Source: Bacteroidota bacterium
GTDB lineage: Bacteria; Bacteroidota; Bacteroidia; Bacteroidales; VadinHA17
Direction: 5' to 3'
Length of the DNA: 32,903 nucleotides
NCBI GenBank assembly: GCA_030642585.1
Contig: DAOWNN010000001.1
Span: forward strand, 1 to 32,903
Below, in pieces: positions 24,573 through 31,876 of the stretch. Position numbers and translations under genes: made by a program. Under the pieces are notes generated by a model that saw nothing but the letters and a program-made list of their open reading frames with translations, did not search any database and was not told the origin of the DNA. Numbering within the stretch: position 1 is the stretch's first letter; each line of letters starts with the position of its first letter.

Positions 24573-25379
24573 ATGAACCAGGTAGATGTAGATAAGGTAT
24601 TTGAAGACAAGAACCCTAAGCTTAAGAAAGCACTTCCAGGTTTTGTTTTTTCTTACCTGAAAAGAATTATTCACCAGGATGAAATCAATGAAATTCTTAA
24701 CCAGTACGGGCATTTAAGGGGTCTTGAATTCGTTAAGGCGAGTCTGAATTATATGAACATTTCATACAAAGTAAAGGGAATTGAAAATGTTCCTAAGAAA
24801 GGGAGATTCCTTTTTGCTTCAAACCATCCTCTGGGAGGCCTGGATGGGGTTGTATTTATAGATGCGGTCGGAAAATTATTTCCTGACATCAAATTCCCGG
24901 TTAATGATATACTTCTAAATGTAGAAAACTTTAAGGGCTTGTTTCTGCCTATTAACAAACACGGGAAGCAAGCAAAGGAATCTGCTAGTATGATTGAAGA
25001 AGCATATGCATCTGATGCCCAGATTTTATATTTTCCTGCCGGACTTTGCTCCAGGAAACAAGGAGGCGAGATTAAAGATCTGGAATGGAAAAAAAATTTC
25101 CTGGTAAAAACCATTAAGCATAAACGAGACATTATTCCCGTACATTTCAGTGGCAGAAACTCAAATTTCTTTTACAGGCTGGCTAATCTCAGGAAGTTTA
25201 CAGGCATCAATGCTAACATTGAAATGCTCTATTTGCCAAATGAAATGTTTAAGCAAAAAGGGAAAGATCTGGAAATTAGTTTTGGCCCGCCCATTCTCCA
25301 TAAAACCATTCTGGAATCAGGTCTAAGCTCTCAGGAGTGGACTGATAAACTAAGGGATCTGGTGCATAATATGGACTGA
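24573..25379 (+). CDS. PlsC-like lyso-lipid O-acyltransferase, GlsA-like
   Basis: A 268-residue acyltransferase of the lysophospholipid (PlsC) superfamily. The catalytic NHxxxxD motif is NHPLGGLD (84-91), the acceptor-site motif is YFPAGLCSRK (153-162), and LFLPINKHG and IIPVHFSGRNS follow in the usual order. No long transmembrane helix is evident. The gene is paired with a GNAT-fold acyltransferase 63 bp downstream. In Bacteroides such a pair (GlsA, GlsB) makes acyloxyacyl-glycine lipids: GlsB N-acylates glycine and GlsA adds the second, ester-linked chain. By context I infer this role. A plain 1-acylglycerol-phosphate acyltransferase or ornithine-lipid OlsA-like role is possible. It is transcribed divergently from mraZ. 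Confidence 0.8.
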   Translation: MNQVDVDKVFEDKNPKLKKALPGFVFSYLKRIIHQDEINEILNQYGHLRGLEFVKASLNYMNISYKVKGIENVPKKGRFLFASNHPLGGLDGVVFIDAVGKLFPDIKFPVNDILLNVENFKGLFLPINKHGKQAKESASMIEEAYASDAQILYFPAGLCSRKQGGEIKDLEWKKNFLVKTIKHKRDIIPVHFSGRNSNFFYRLANLRKFTGINANIEMLYLPNEMFKQKGKDLEISFGPPILHKTILESGLSSQEWTDKLRDLVHNMD

Positions 25380-25414
25380 AAACAATTAGATACTTATTTT
25401 TCTGTTTTTATTCG

Positions 25415-25422
25415 TATTTTTG
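25415..25422 (+). promoter_or_regulatory. Candidate -7 box ahead of the GlsB-like gene
   Basis: TATTTTTG matches TAnnTTTG exactly, ending 20 bp before the ATG at 25443, in a 63-bp gap. It suggests that the second acyltransferase can also be transcribed alone. No -33 box at good spacing was found. Confidence 0.35.
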
Positions 25423-25442
25423 ATAAAATAGTTTTTCTGATT

Positions 25443-26390
25443 ATGCAAGAGATTATTCCTCCGATACCAATACATGAGCTTGAAAAAGAACTCTTATTGG
25501 CTCAATTTCTCAGAAAAACCAATTATGGAGGAAACGATGTATTTGTAACAGATTATCACAGAACTCCAAATATTGTAAAAGAAATTGGCAGGTTGCGGGA
25601 AGTAAGCTTTCGAAATGCCGGTGGTGGCACTGGAAAGGATTGTGATCTTGATGATTATGATACCGCTGAACAGCCTTATCAACAACTATTTGTCTGGAAT
25701 CCTAAAGATAAAGAAATTACAGGGGGATACCGGTTTTTCATATTCAGCAAATCACAAAATGATCTAAGCGATTATTCAAAACTGGCAACTGCCAAACTTT
25801 TTAAGTTCTCAGAAAAATTTATAAAGAACTATTTGCCCCACATGATTGAATTGGGGAGATCATTTGTGCCTCCTATGCTTCAGAAAACAGGTGGATCACG
25901 CAAAGGTGTTTTTGCACTTGATAATTTATGGGATGGTCTTGGAGCCCTGGTAATTAATAATCCCGGGATTAAATATTTGTTTGGGAAAGTAACCATGTAC
26001 ACACACTTCAACCAGGAAGCCCGCAACATGATATTGTATTTTTTGCATAAATATTTTGGAGATCATGAAAATTTACTGGTTCCGTATGAGCCCTTACAAT
26101 TGGACATGGATAAAGAAAAATTAGATTCTATTTTCACTAGCAACAGCACCCAGGAAGATTACAAAATTCTTTCCTCAAAGGTAAGAAGCTTAGGTGAAAA
26201 TATTCCTCCCCTTATCAATGCATATGTGAACCTTTCACCTACTTTAAAAACTTTTGGAACTGTAATTAATAGAAATTTCGGGAATGTTGAAGAAACAGGT
26301 ATTATGGTCACCATAAAAGACATGTATCTCTCAAAAATTAACAGGCACCTTGCCTCTTACTCTAAGGATTACGTTCTTCCCACCGAGTAA
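25443..26390 (+). CDS. GNAT-fold N-acyltransferase, GlsB/OlsB-like
   Basis: A 315-residue protein of the GNAT-like acyl-ACP acyltransferase group often annotated as hemolysin. Features are the N-terminal REVSFRNAGGGTGKDCDLDDYD block (about 53-74), KEITGGYRFFIF, and IELGRSFVPP (about 138-147), which belong to OlsB/GlsB-type enzymes that attach a long acyl chain to an amino group. In Bacteroidota the known substrate is glycine, and the product feeds the PlsC-like partner encoded just upstream. Glycine is inferred from phylum and gene pairing; ornithine or serine-glycine lipids would need the same enzymes. No signal peptide or transmembrane helix is evident. It ends 11 bp from the convergent amidotransferase gene. 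Confidence 0.8.
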   Translation: MQEIIPPIPIHELEKELLLAQFLRKTNYGGNDVFVTDYHRTPNIVKEIGRLREVSFRNAGGGTGKDCDLDDYDTAEQPYQQLFVWNPKDKEITGGYRFFIFSKSQNDLSDYSKLATAKLFKFSEKFIKNYLPHMIELGRSFVPPMLQKTGGSRKGVFALDNLWDGLGALVINNPGIKYLFGKVTMYTHFNQEARNMILYFLHKYFGDHENLLVPYEPLQLDMDKEKLDSIFTSNSTQEDYKILSSKVRSLGENIPPLINAYVNLSPTLKTFGTVINRNFGNVEETGIMVTIKDMYLSKINRHLASYSKDYVLPTE

Positions 26391-26401
26391 TTACCTGGCT
26401 T

Positions 26402-28303
26402 TCAGTAAGCTCGCTCATTTCTCCCTTCGATAAAATTAATGAAAGAGGTATTTACTACCTTATTTCCTCCAGGAGTAGGATAATCACCGGTAAAATACCA
26501 GTCACCACGACTTTCAGGGCATGCTACATGCAAATTTTCAACTGTTTGATAAACAACCTCAATTTCCGCGTTTATATCACTGGTATGAAGCATGCTGGCA
26601 ATTTCAGCAGAGATTTCTTCATTACGAAAAGGAGCATAGATATCTTTCACATAGTTTACTATTTCTTCCTTAGGAAATTGTTCTTGTGCTTTTGATTTTT
26701 GATAAACTTTATTGATCAGTGCTTCACGTCCTGTTTTTCTCAAAAGTCTAATGACTGCTTTAAAGGCTATAAAATCAGATAGTTTAGCCATGTCAATGCC
26801 ATAACAATCAGGATATCTTATTTGTGGTGAGGAAGAAACAATAACAATTTTTTTAGGCTCAAGTCTATCCAAAATTTTTATTATACTTTTCTTCAGTGTT
26901 GTACCCCGAACAATAGAGTCGTCAATGATTACCAGATTGTCTTCCCCTTTTATTACAGTATCATATGTAATATCATACACATGTTCTACCAAATCATCCC
27001 TGCCTTGATCTTCAGCAATAAATGTTCTGAGCTTTACATCTTTTACTGCAATTTTCTCCACTCTGGGTCGTAAGCCAACAACTCTTTCCAGATCATCCCA
27101 GTTCCCACTTGATCTCATCTCCATGATCTTATCAAGTTTTACTCCTTTCAGGTAATCCTCCATTCCTCTAATCATCCCATAGAATGCGGTTTCGGCTGTA
27201 TTGGGAATAAAAGAGAAAACCGTATTTCTCAAGTCCTTATCCACCACATGAAGTATCTGTGGAGTTAGCAATCTACCCAACTCTTTCCTTTCAACATAAA
27301 TATCTTTATCACTACCTCGTGAAAAATAAATACGCTCAAAGGAACATGCTCTTTTTTCCTGAGGCGAGCGAACTTCCTTAATGTTAATATCTCCCGATGC
27401 TTTTATCACAATAGCTTTCCCATGAGGTAACTCCTTAACCTGATCATAAGAAGTATTCATGACTGTTTGAATTACCGGTCGCTCTGAAGCCACCACCACA
27501 ATTTCATCATCATAATAGTAAAATGCAGGTCTTATTCCCCATGGATCACGAACTACAAAAGCATCACCATGACCAAGCAGGCCCCCAATAGCATAGCCTC
27601 CGTCCCATTTATAACTCGCCCGGCTCAAAACTTTAGCAACTTCCAGGCTTTTCTCAATCAAAGGAGAAATTTCCTTATTACTAAATCCCTTTTTCTTAAA
27701 GTCCTCAAATAGTATTTGATTTTCCTCATCCAGGAAATGTCCAATATTCTCAAGAACCGTTACAGTATCGGAAAAATCTTTTGGGTTTTGACCTATTTCT
27801 ATCAATGCCTGAAAAATTTCATCCACATTAGTGAGATTAAAATTTCCAGCCAGAACGAGGCTTCTTGATCTCCAATTATTTTCACGTATTACCGGGTGTA
27901 CATATTCTATGTTATTCCTGCCAAAAGTACCATACCTCAAATGTCCAAGATAAATCTCTCCTGCGAAAGGCAGATTTTCCCTTGCCCAGTGCGGGTCATT
28001 CATTAAATCTGCATTTTCGTTTGATAAGGAATGAAATTCCTTATTGATTTTTCCAAAAATTTCCTGAATTGGGTTAGATAAGTTTGACCTGTGTCTGTGA
28101 ATATATCTCACCCCCGGGCCTAAGTCAATCTTCAAGCTGGCTGCACCTGCCCCATCCTGACCCCGGTTATGTTGCTTTTCCATTAGAAGGTAAAGCTTTT
28201 GCAATCCATATCTCCAGGATCCGTATTTTACCTGATAGTATTCAAGTGGTTTTAATAGTCTTACCAGGGCTATTCCACATTCATGTTTTATGGCATCACT
28301 CAC
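26402..28303 (-). CDS. Amidophosphoribosyltransferase family protein, long PurF paralogue
   Basis: A 633-residue glutamine amidotransferase fused to a phosphoribosyltransferase, the PurF layout (PRPP + Gln to phosphoribosylamine, first step of purine synthesis). Class II glutaminase: Cys9 after an eight-residue putative propeptide, NRGQDGAG (46-53), RYGTFGR (123-129), RDPWGIRP (252-259). Phosphoribosyltransferase: LVIIDDSIVRGTT (457-469), an intact PRPP loop. It is 130-160 residues longer than E. coli or Bacillus PurF (505 and 476), with insertions at about 55-110, 160-225 and 385-415. The oxyanion segment reads GNFNLTN instead of NGNLTN. Bacteroidota often carry such a long paralogue beside a normal PurF, so I avoid the symbol. 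A promoter box lies 30 bp upstream. Confidence 0.82.
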   Translation of the reverse strand: MSDAIKHECGIALVRLLKPLEYYQVKYGSWRYGLQKLYLLMEKQHNRGQDGAGAASLKIDLGPGVRYIHRHRSNLSNPIQEIFGKINKEFHSLSNENADLMNDPHWARENLPFAGEIYLGHLRYGTFGRNNIEYVHPVIRENNWRSRSLVLAGNFNLTNVDEIFQALIEIGQNPKDFSDTVTVLENIGHFLDEENQILFEDFKKKGFSNKEISPLIEKSLEVAKVLSRASYKWDGGYAIGGLLGHGDAFVVRDPWGIRPAFYYYDDEIVVVASERPVIQTVMNTSYDQVKELPHGKAIVIKASGDINIKEVRSPQEKRACSFERIYFSRGSDKDIYVERKELGRLLTPQILHVVDKDLRNTVFSFIPNTAETAFYGMIRGMEDYLKGVKLDKIMEMRSSGNWDDLERVVGLRPRVEKIAVKDVKLRTFIAEDQGRDDLVEHVYDITYDTVIKGEDNLVIIDDSIVRGTTLKKSIIKILDRLEPKKIVIVSSSPQIRYPDCYGIDMAKLSDFIAFKAVIRLLRKTGREALINKVYQKSKAQEQFPKEEIVNYVKDIYAPFRNEEISAEIASMLHTSDINAEIEVVYQTVENLHVACPESRGDWYFTGDYPTPGGNKVVNTSFINFIEGRNERAY

Positions 28304-28333
28304 AATATGATCTTATAGAATTAAACAGCCACA

Positions 28334-28341
28334 CAAAAGTA
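28334..28341 (-). promoter_or_regulatory. Candidate -7 box for the amidophosphoribosyltransferase gene
   Basis: Minus-strand TACTTTTG fits TAnnTTTG exactly, 30 bp before the ATG at 28303 and directly after the SPOR gene stop. It would separate the amidotransferase from the upstream stress-protein unit. No -33 box at normal spacing was recognised. Confidence 0.42.
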
Positions 28342-28342
28342 A

Positions 28343-28807
28343 TCAATCAATTGCAGGAAGATATATGGTTTCAATAGGTGTAATGTAAGCATCCGGGAAT
28401 TGTCTCCTTAGCTTTTTGTACAAAATCTGAGCCTCTCTCTTAGTTCTGAAATCACCAACCCTGACTTTAAAAAACGGAGCCTGGTAATCGACATAAGCAG
28501 AAATTCCCTGAAAGTTGGAAAGAAATTTCGCCTTAGCCTCATATGCATTCTCTCTGGCCATTCGTCCCGATTCAAAAAAAAGTTGAATCCTGTATCCATC
28601 CATTCCGTTTCTTCTGACATTTACATTCTTATATCTTTCCAATAAATCATTCAACCTTTCTTCCTGGTACAATTGAAACCTGCCTTCCTTTGGCACATAT
28701 TCTCTTCCAGCAGAAAGTGTATCATTTGCAGAATAATTTCTTTCCTGGCTAAAAGCCTGAAAAGACAATCCCAGCAATAGAAACATAAAAAGAATATACC
28801 TGATCAT
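28343..28807 (-). CDS. Exported SPOR-domain protein
   Basis: A 154-residue protein with a signal peptide (1-20, ending FQAFSQ) and a C-terminal SPOR domain (about 70-150). The domain has the expected repeats: GYRIQLFFESGRMARENAYEAKAKF, then FFKVRVGDFRTKREAQILYKKLRRQFPDAYI. SPOR domains bind peptidoglycan strands lacking stem peptides, common at division septa. Residues 21-69 are a charged linker with no recognised domain. The ATG lies 3 bp after the stop of the universal stress protein gene, so the two are probably cotranscribed. Its specific partner is unknown. Confidence 0.87.
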   Translation of the reverse strand: MIRYILFMFLLLGLSFQAFSQERNYSANDTLSAGREYVPKEGRFQLYQEERLNDLLERYKNVNVRRNGMDGYRIQLFFESGRMARENAYEAKAKFLSNFQGISAYVDYQAPFFKVRVGDFRTKREAQILYKKLRRQFPDAYITPIETIYLPAID

Positions 28808-28810
28808 TAA

Positions 28811-29650
28811 TTATTTTATGTAGGATGGGTGAATGCTTAAAACGGGAACCGGAGAATGATTCACCATTTGTTGAGCTGTAGAACTAATATGCATATTTAA
28901 GGGGGTTCCTCTCTGGTTACTCAATATTGCAATGAGCTCTGCCCCGACATGTACCCCATAAGAAGTTGTAAGGTCGGATATATCGCTGCCATATAATTCA
29001 TCTGTTACTATTTTAATACCTCTTTTCTTAAGATAGTCTCCAATCTGATCAACATAATTATTCAGACGCTTCTTAATATCTGCTCTTTGCGTGGTTCTCA
29101 CGCTCACAACATGTACATCGGCTTCAAGTGCTGCGGCTAAATCGGCTGTAAATGGCACTTTTTTGCGTGTCTCCCTGCTGGCATCAATAGGTAACACAAT
29201 TTTACTGATGCTCATTTTCCTGAAACCATGCCTCACTGTTATCACAGGACATGGGGCCTTACAAACAACCCTGTATGAGTTACTTCCAAGCCAAAACTCT
29301 TCAAAACCAGAAACTCCATGCGTCCCCATTATGATTAAAAAGGCTTTATCTTTAATTGCCTGATCTGAAATAACTTTATAAATTTTCCCTACTTTAATCA
29401 GATAATCGAACGTGCCTCCTCCATTATATCTGGACTTATTTTTCTCAATTAGACTTTTACAAAAGTCATCCACAGTGCTACCATACTCCTTTTCTTTTCC
29501 CTTGATAATAAAAGGTTCGTCATAATTTTTATCTTTCCTCACATGGAGAACCCTAACATTTGATTTTACTTTATTAGCCATTGCAATTGCATGCTCCAGG
29601 GCATTAATTGAGTCTTTTGAAAAATCGATGGGAACTAAAATACTTTTCAT
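28811..29650 (-). CDS. Tandem universal stress protein (UspA family)
   Basis: A 279-residue cytoplasmic protein of two Usp domains. Domain 1 (about 1-143) starts MKSILVPIDFSKDS and contains the ATP-binding signature GTHGVSGFEEFWLGSNS, matching G-2x-G-9x-G(S/T). Domain 2 (about 146-279) starts ISKIVLPIDASRETRKKVP; its ATP motif is degenerate (SNQRGTPLNMHISSTAQ), which is common in the second half of tandem Usp proteins. The open frame extends to a TTG at 29677, but the ATG at 29650 gives the canonical start. It leads a two-gene unit with the SPOR protein. Function in stress or starvation response is by family; no partner is indicated. No TAnnTTTG box was seen upstream in the 136-bp gap. Confidence 0.88.
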   Translation of the reverse strand: MKSILVPIDFSKDSINALEHAIAMANKVKSNVRVLHVRKDKNYDEPFIIKGKEKEYGSTVDDFCKSLIEKNKSRYNGGGTFDYLIKVGKIYKVISDQAIKDKAFLIIMGTHGVSGFEEFWLGSNSYRVVCKAPCPVITVRHGFRKMSISKIVLPIDASRETRKKVPFTADLAAALEADVHVVSVRTTQRADIKKRLNNYVDQIGDYLKKRGIKIVTDELYGSDISDLTTSYGVHVGAELIAILSNQRGTPLNMHISSTAQQMVNHSPVPVLSIHPSYIK

Positions 29651-29786
29651 TGGTATTAATTTTAAATTTTCAGACAATGGGTCATTTATTTGTAATCCAC
29701 TAAAGCTCTTGATTCTAATAGGATAATAAACCTAAGCTTTAAAAATACAAAAAAAAATACAGAATGTTTAAAAATGATTTAGTAAA

Positions 29787-30251
29787 TCATCTCAAATCAA
29801 CTATCCCTTCCTCCTCAATTTGAATATTTCTATTAATAAAAAGAAATTTTACTTTTAAATTTCCGGCAAGTTTGTATTCTGCCTTACTTTTTTCTACCAG
29901 GGAAATAAGAACCATTGTGGTTTTCATAAATCCTTTCAGCTCAACTTCAACAGGGAACATATAGATTTCATTCGACATCTTATTAATAACTACTTTTTTA
30001 TTATTTGATATGTTCCCCAGTTCGATACCATTCAAGCTCAAATCCAGGTCTATCTTTGTAAGTTTAAGATTCAGTTTCCCGGGGTTTTCGATTGGAATAT
30101 ACAGTTCAAGGTCAAGTTGTCCTTTCCTTATTTGGTTTATTTTTATCTCCTGCACATCTCCCACCTGAACTTCCTGCATCATTGAACAACTGCCAATTAT
30201 CAGAATCAACAAGCCTCCTATAGCAGCAAGCTTATACTTTAGTAAGGTCAT
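29787..30251 (-). CDS. LEA type 2-like lipoprotein
   Basis: A 154-residue protein with a lipoprotein signal peptide: hydrophobic segment IGGLLILIIGSC and Cys22 as the probable lipidation site. The mature part resembles the LEA14/WHy beta-sandwich, with VGDVQEIKINQIRKGQLDLELYIPIENPGKLNLKLTKIDLDLSLNGI matching the typical (N)P..f.l.l..i.. pattern. Family members are linked to stress or desiccation tolerance in plants and are widespread but poorly studied in bacteria. It stands alone: 136 bp from the stress-protein start and 242 bp from yebC. No promoter box fitting the phylum consensus is clear. Confidence 0.75.
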   Translation of the reverse strand: MTLLKYKLAAIGGLLILIIGSCSMMQEVQVGDVQEIKINQIRKGQLDLELYIPIENPGKLNLKLTKIDLDLSLNGIELGNISNNKKVVINKMSNEIYMFPVEVELKGFMKTTMVLISLVEKSKAEYKLAGNLKVKFLFINRNIQIEEEGIVDLR

Positions 30252-30353
30252 ATATTAAATGTGTTAATAAATCGTTAAAAAGAGTCAGGTTGAAATAAGG
30301 TTTAGACATAAAATAAATGCAGTCTGGGTCAGCTCAAGCCTATTGTTTCCTGT

Positions 30354-30465
30354 CGTCATGCTGAACTACCTCACAGCCTGTCCCGAACATCGGGAACCAC
30401 AGGGAGTAATCCTGCCGGCAGGCGGGCAAGCCTGTCCCGAGTTTATCGAGGGGTTCGGAATGACG
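30354..30465. repeat. GC-rich palindromic intergenic repeat element
   Basis: A 112-bp element in the 242-bp gap between yebC and the lipoprotein gene. Its ends are imperfect inverted repeats (CGTCATGCTGAAC at 30354-30366 and GTTCGGAATGACG at 30453-30465, 11 of 13 matching when inverted). Inside are a perfect 12-bp palindrome CCTGCCGGCAGG (30411-30422), a hairpin CCCGA-aca-TCGGG (30382-30394), and GCCTGTCCCGA as a direct repeat (30376-30386 and 30430-30440). It is far more GC-rich than its surroundings. It resembles the dispersed REP/MITE-like repeats of Bacteroidota genomes; genome-wide copy number cannot be judged here. Confidence 0.7.
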
Positions 30466-30493
30466 AACCCTAACAGGGGAACTTGACTTGACA

Positions 30494-31240
30494 TTAGTTG
30501 TTTTCCAGAAAATTGATAAGCTCATCGGTCATTTTCAGGTTATGAAAAACATTTTGCACATCATCATCATCTTCAAAATCTTCTGCCATTTTCAAAAATC
30601 TTAAAGCCGCTTCCGGTTCCAATTCTTTGGTATCATTAGGTATTCTCTGTAGTTCTGCATTTTCAGCTTCCAGTTTTAATTCGTCCAGCTTTTTCTGAAT
30701 ATTTCCAAAATCTTCCAGTGCAGTTGTAATAATATATACATCACCTTCATCCTCAATATCCTCCGCTCCGGCATCAATCAGTTCAAGCTCAAACTCGTCA
30801 GCATCAATTTCTCCCTTAGGTACAGTAAAAACACCCTTTCTGTCAAACAAAAAGCTAAGTGAGCCATTGGTCCCCAATGTTCCATTCCTTTTTGTAAATA
30901 TAGACCGGATTACACTTACCGTGCGATTATTATTATCTGTCAGGCATTCTACAAAAACAGCGATTCCTCCAGGGCCATACCCTTCAAAAGTAACTTCCTG
31001 AAAATTAGCTCCATCACTAGAGGCCTTATTTATAGCCCTGACAATATTGTCTTTAGGCATATTCACTCCCTTGGAATTTTGAATTGCCAGGCGAAGTCGT
31101 GGATTGACATCCTCATCGGGGCCTCCCTCCTTAACTGCAACTTGAATTTCTTTTACAATCTTGGAAAATAGCTTTGATCGCTTTGCATCGGCAGCACCCT
31201 TTTTCCGCTTTATTGTTGACCATTTACTATGTCCGGACAT
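30494..31240 (-). CDS. yebC: YebC/PmpR family protein
   Basis: A 248-residue cytoplasmic protein beginning with the family signature MSGHSKWSTIKRKKGAADAKRSK and followed by RLRLAIQNSKGVNMPKDNI and the middle-domain FEGYGPGGIAVFVECLTDNNNRTVS, both diagnostic. The family was long annotated as transcriptional regulators; more recent work places members in translation, relieving ribosome stalling at proline runs, and homologues act in mitochondria. Which role applies here is not decided by the sequence. A consensus promoter box lies 40 bp upstream. The C-terminus FENLK..TDELINFLENN and length are normal. It is followed by the GC-rich repeat element. Confidence 0.95.
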   Translation of the reverse strand: MSGHSKWSTIKRKKGAADAKRSKLFSKIVKEIQVAVKEGGPDEDVNPRLRLAIQNSKGVNMPKDNIVRAINKASSDGANFQEVTFEGYGPGGIAVFVECLTDNNNRTVSVIRSIFTKRNGTLGTNGSLSFLFDRKGVFTVPKGEIDADEFELELIDAGAEDIEDEGDVYIITTALEDFGNIQKKLDELKLEAENAELQRIPNDTKELEPEAALRFLKMAEDFEDDDDVQNVFHNLKMTDELINFLENN

Positions 31241-31280
31241 AATTGATTATTTTTCGAAAATACTTACTTAAACCAGAAAT

Positions 31281-31288
31281 CAAAAATA
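31281..31288 (-). promoter_or_regulatory. Candidate -7 promoter box for yebC
   Basis: Minus-strand TATTTTTG matches TAnnTTTG exactly, ending 40 bp before the yebC ATG. A TTTG occurs 14 bp upstream of it, shorter than the usual spacing of about 19. The box abuts the protease remnant on the opposite strand. Confidence 0.4.
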
Positions 31289-31289
31289 A

Positions 31290-31727
31290 GAAATACTTTC
31301 AACAAATTTACCTTGGGAAGAAATTATCAAACTGATTACCATAAGACAGGAAAATCAGCTATTATATGAGCGTTGGGTTAAAAACAGACGGGCAGAAACA
31401 GAAAAACTGTCCATTATCCTGGTAAGTGAAAGTAATTATTCTGACGCACATGCATTTCCTTATGTTTATAGAGCCTTGAATATTGGTAAAATTGTGGGTA
31501 TGCCAGTTCCCGGTACCATGACTGCCGTATGGTGGGAAACTCTTCAGGATAAAAGTTTGTATTTTGGGATTCCCCAGGTTGGAATCAAAGACATAAATGG
31601 TAAATACCTGGAAAATCAACAACTTGAGCCTGACTACAAAGTTCCAACAGATTATGAAATTGTGATCACCGGTCGTGACCAACAACTTGAGAAGGCGGTG
31701 GAAGTATTGCTTAAGGAGCTTGAGTAA
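31290..31727 (+). pseudogene. C-terminal remnant of a tricorn-like S41 protease
   Basis: The frame is open from 31290 (after a stop at 31287) to the stop at 31727, about 145 codons, with no ATG. The translation matches the last part of S41 tricorn-type peptidases: KLSIILVSESNYSDAHAF (the Ser-Asp pair at 31440-31445 is where the tricorn nucleophile lies), LNIGKIVGMPVPGTMTAVWW, GIPQVGIKDINGKYLENQQ, LEPDYKV and GRDQQLEKAVEVLLKEL. Intact proteins exceed 1,000 residues, with beta-propeller, PDZ and S41 domains; only the last 110-140 residues are present. The nearest start codons are TTG 31476 or later, which would remove the nucleophile. It looks like a decayed gene, probably lost by deletion when yebC came next to it. 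Confidence 0.75.
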
Positions 31728-31756
31728 GGAAAACCGTGATTTCCTACTAACATTCA

Positions 31757-31799
31757 GATAATCAATAAGCCACCCTAAAGGTCTGGGTTATTGATTATC
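31757..31799. terminator. Hairpin, possible bidirectional terminator
   Basis: GATAATCAATAA (31757-31768) and TTATTGATTATC (31788-31799) are a perfect 12-bp inverted repeat, extended inward by 3 more pairs after one mismatch. It lies between the protease remnant and the 3' end of the minus-strand barrel gene. The stem is AT-rich and has no T-run, so it is a weak candidate for an intrinsic terminator and might instead be a protein-binding palindrome. Confidence 0.45.
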
Positions 31800-31876
31800 A
31801 TGTGTTTAAGCAAAGCATAGTATCGAACTCACCTCAACTTATTATGGATATCCTGTGTTACAAAACCGGATAATGC

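Noticed and set aside
24573..26390. Hemolysin function for the acyltransferase genes (a common database label)
   Set aside because: The visible NHxxxxD motif and the OlsB/GlsB-type blocks indicate acyl-lipid synthesis, not a toxin.
28084..28377. 97-residue plus-strand open frame across the 5' end of the amidophosphoribosyltransferase
   Set aside because: Antisense to the glutaminase N-terminus, including its Cys9 motif; no domain or promoter support.
30340..30525. 61-residue open frame on the minus strand over the repeat element
   Set aside because: It spans a palindromic repeat and the 3' end of yebC in another frame; no coding signature.
31362..31685. 107-residue open frame on the minus strand
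   Set aside because: It is antisense to the S41 remnant, whose translation clearly matches a protein family; the minus-strand product has no recognisable features.
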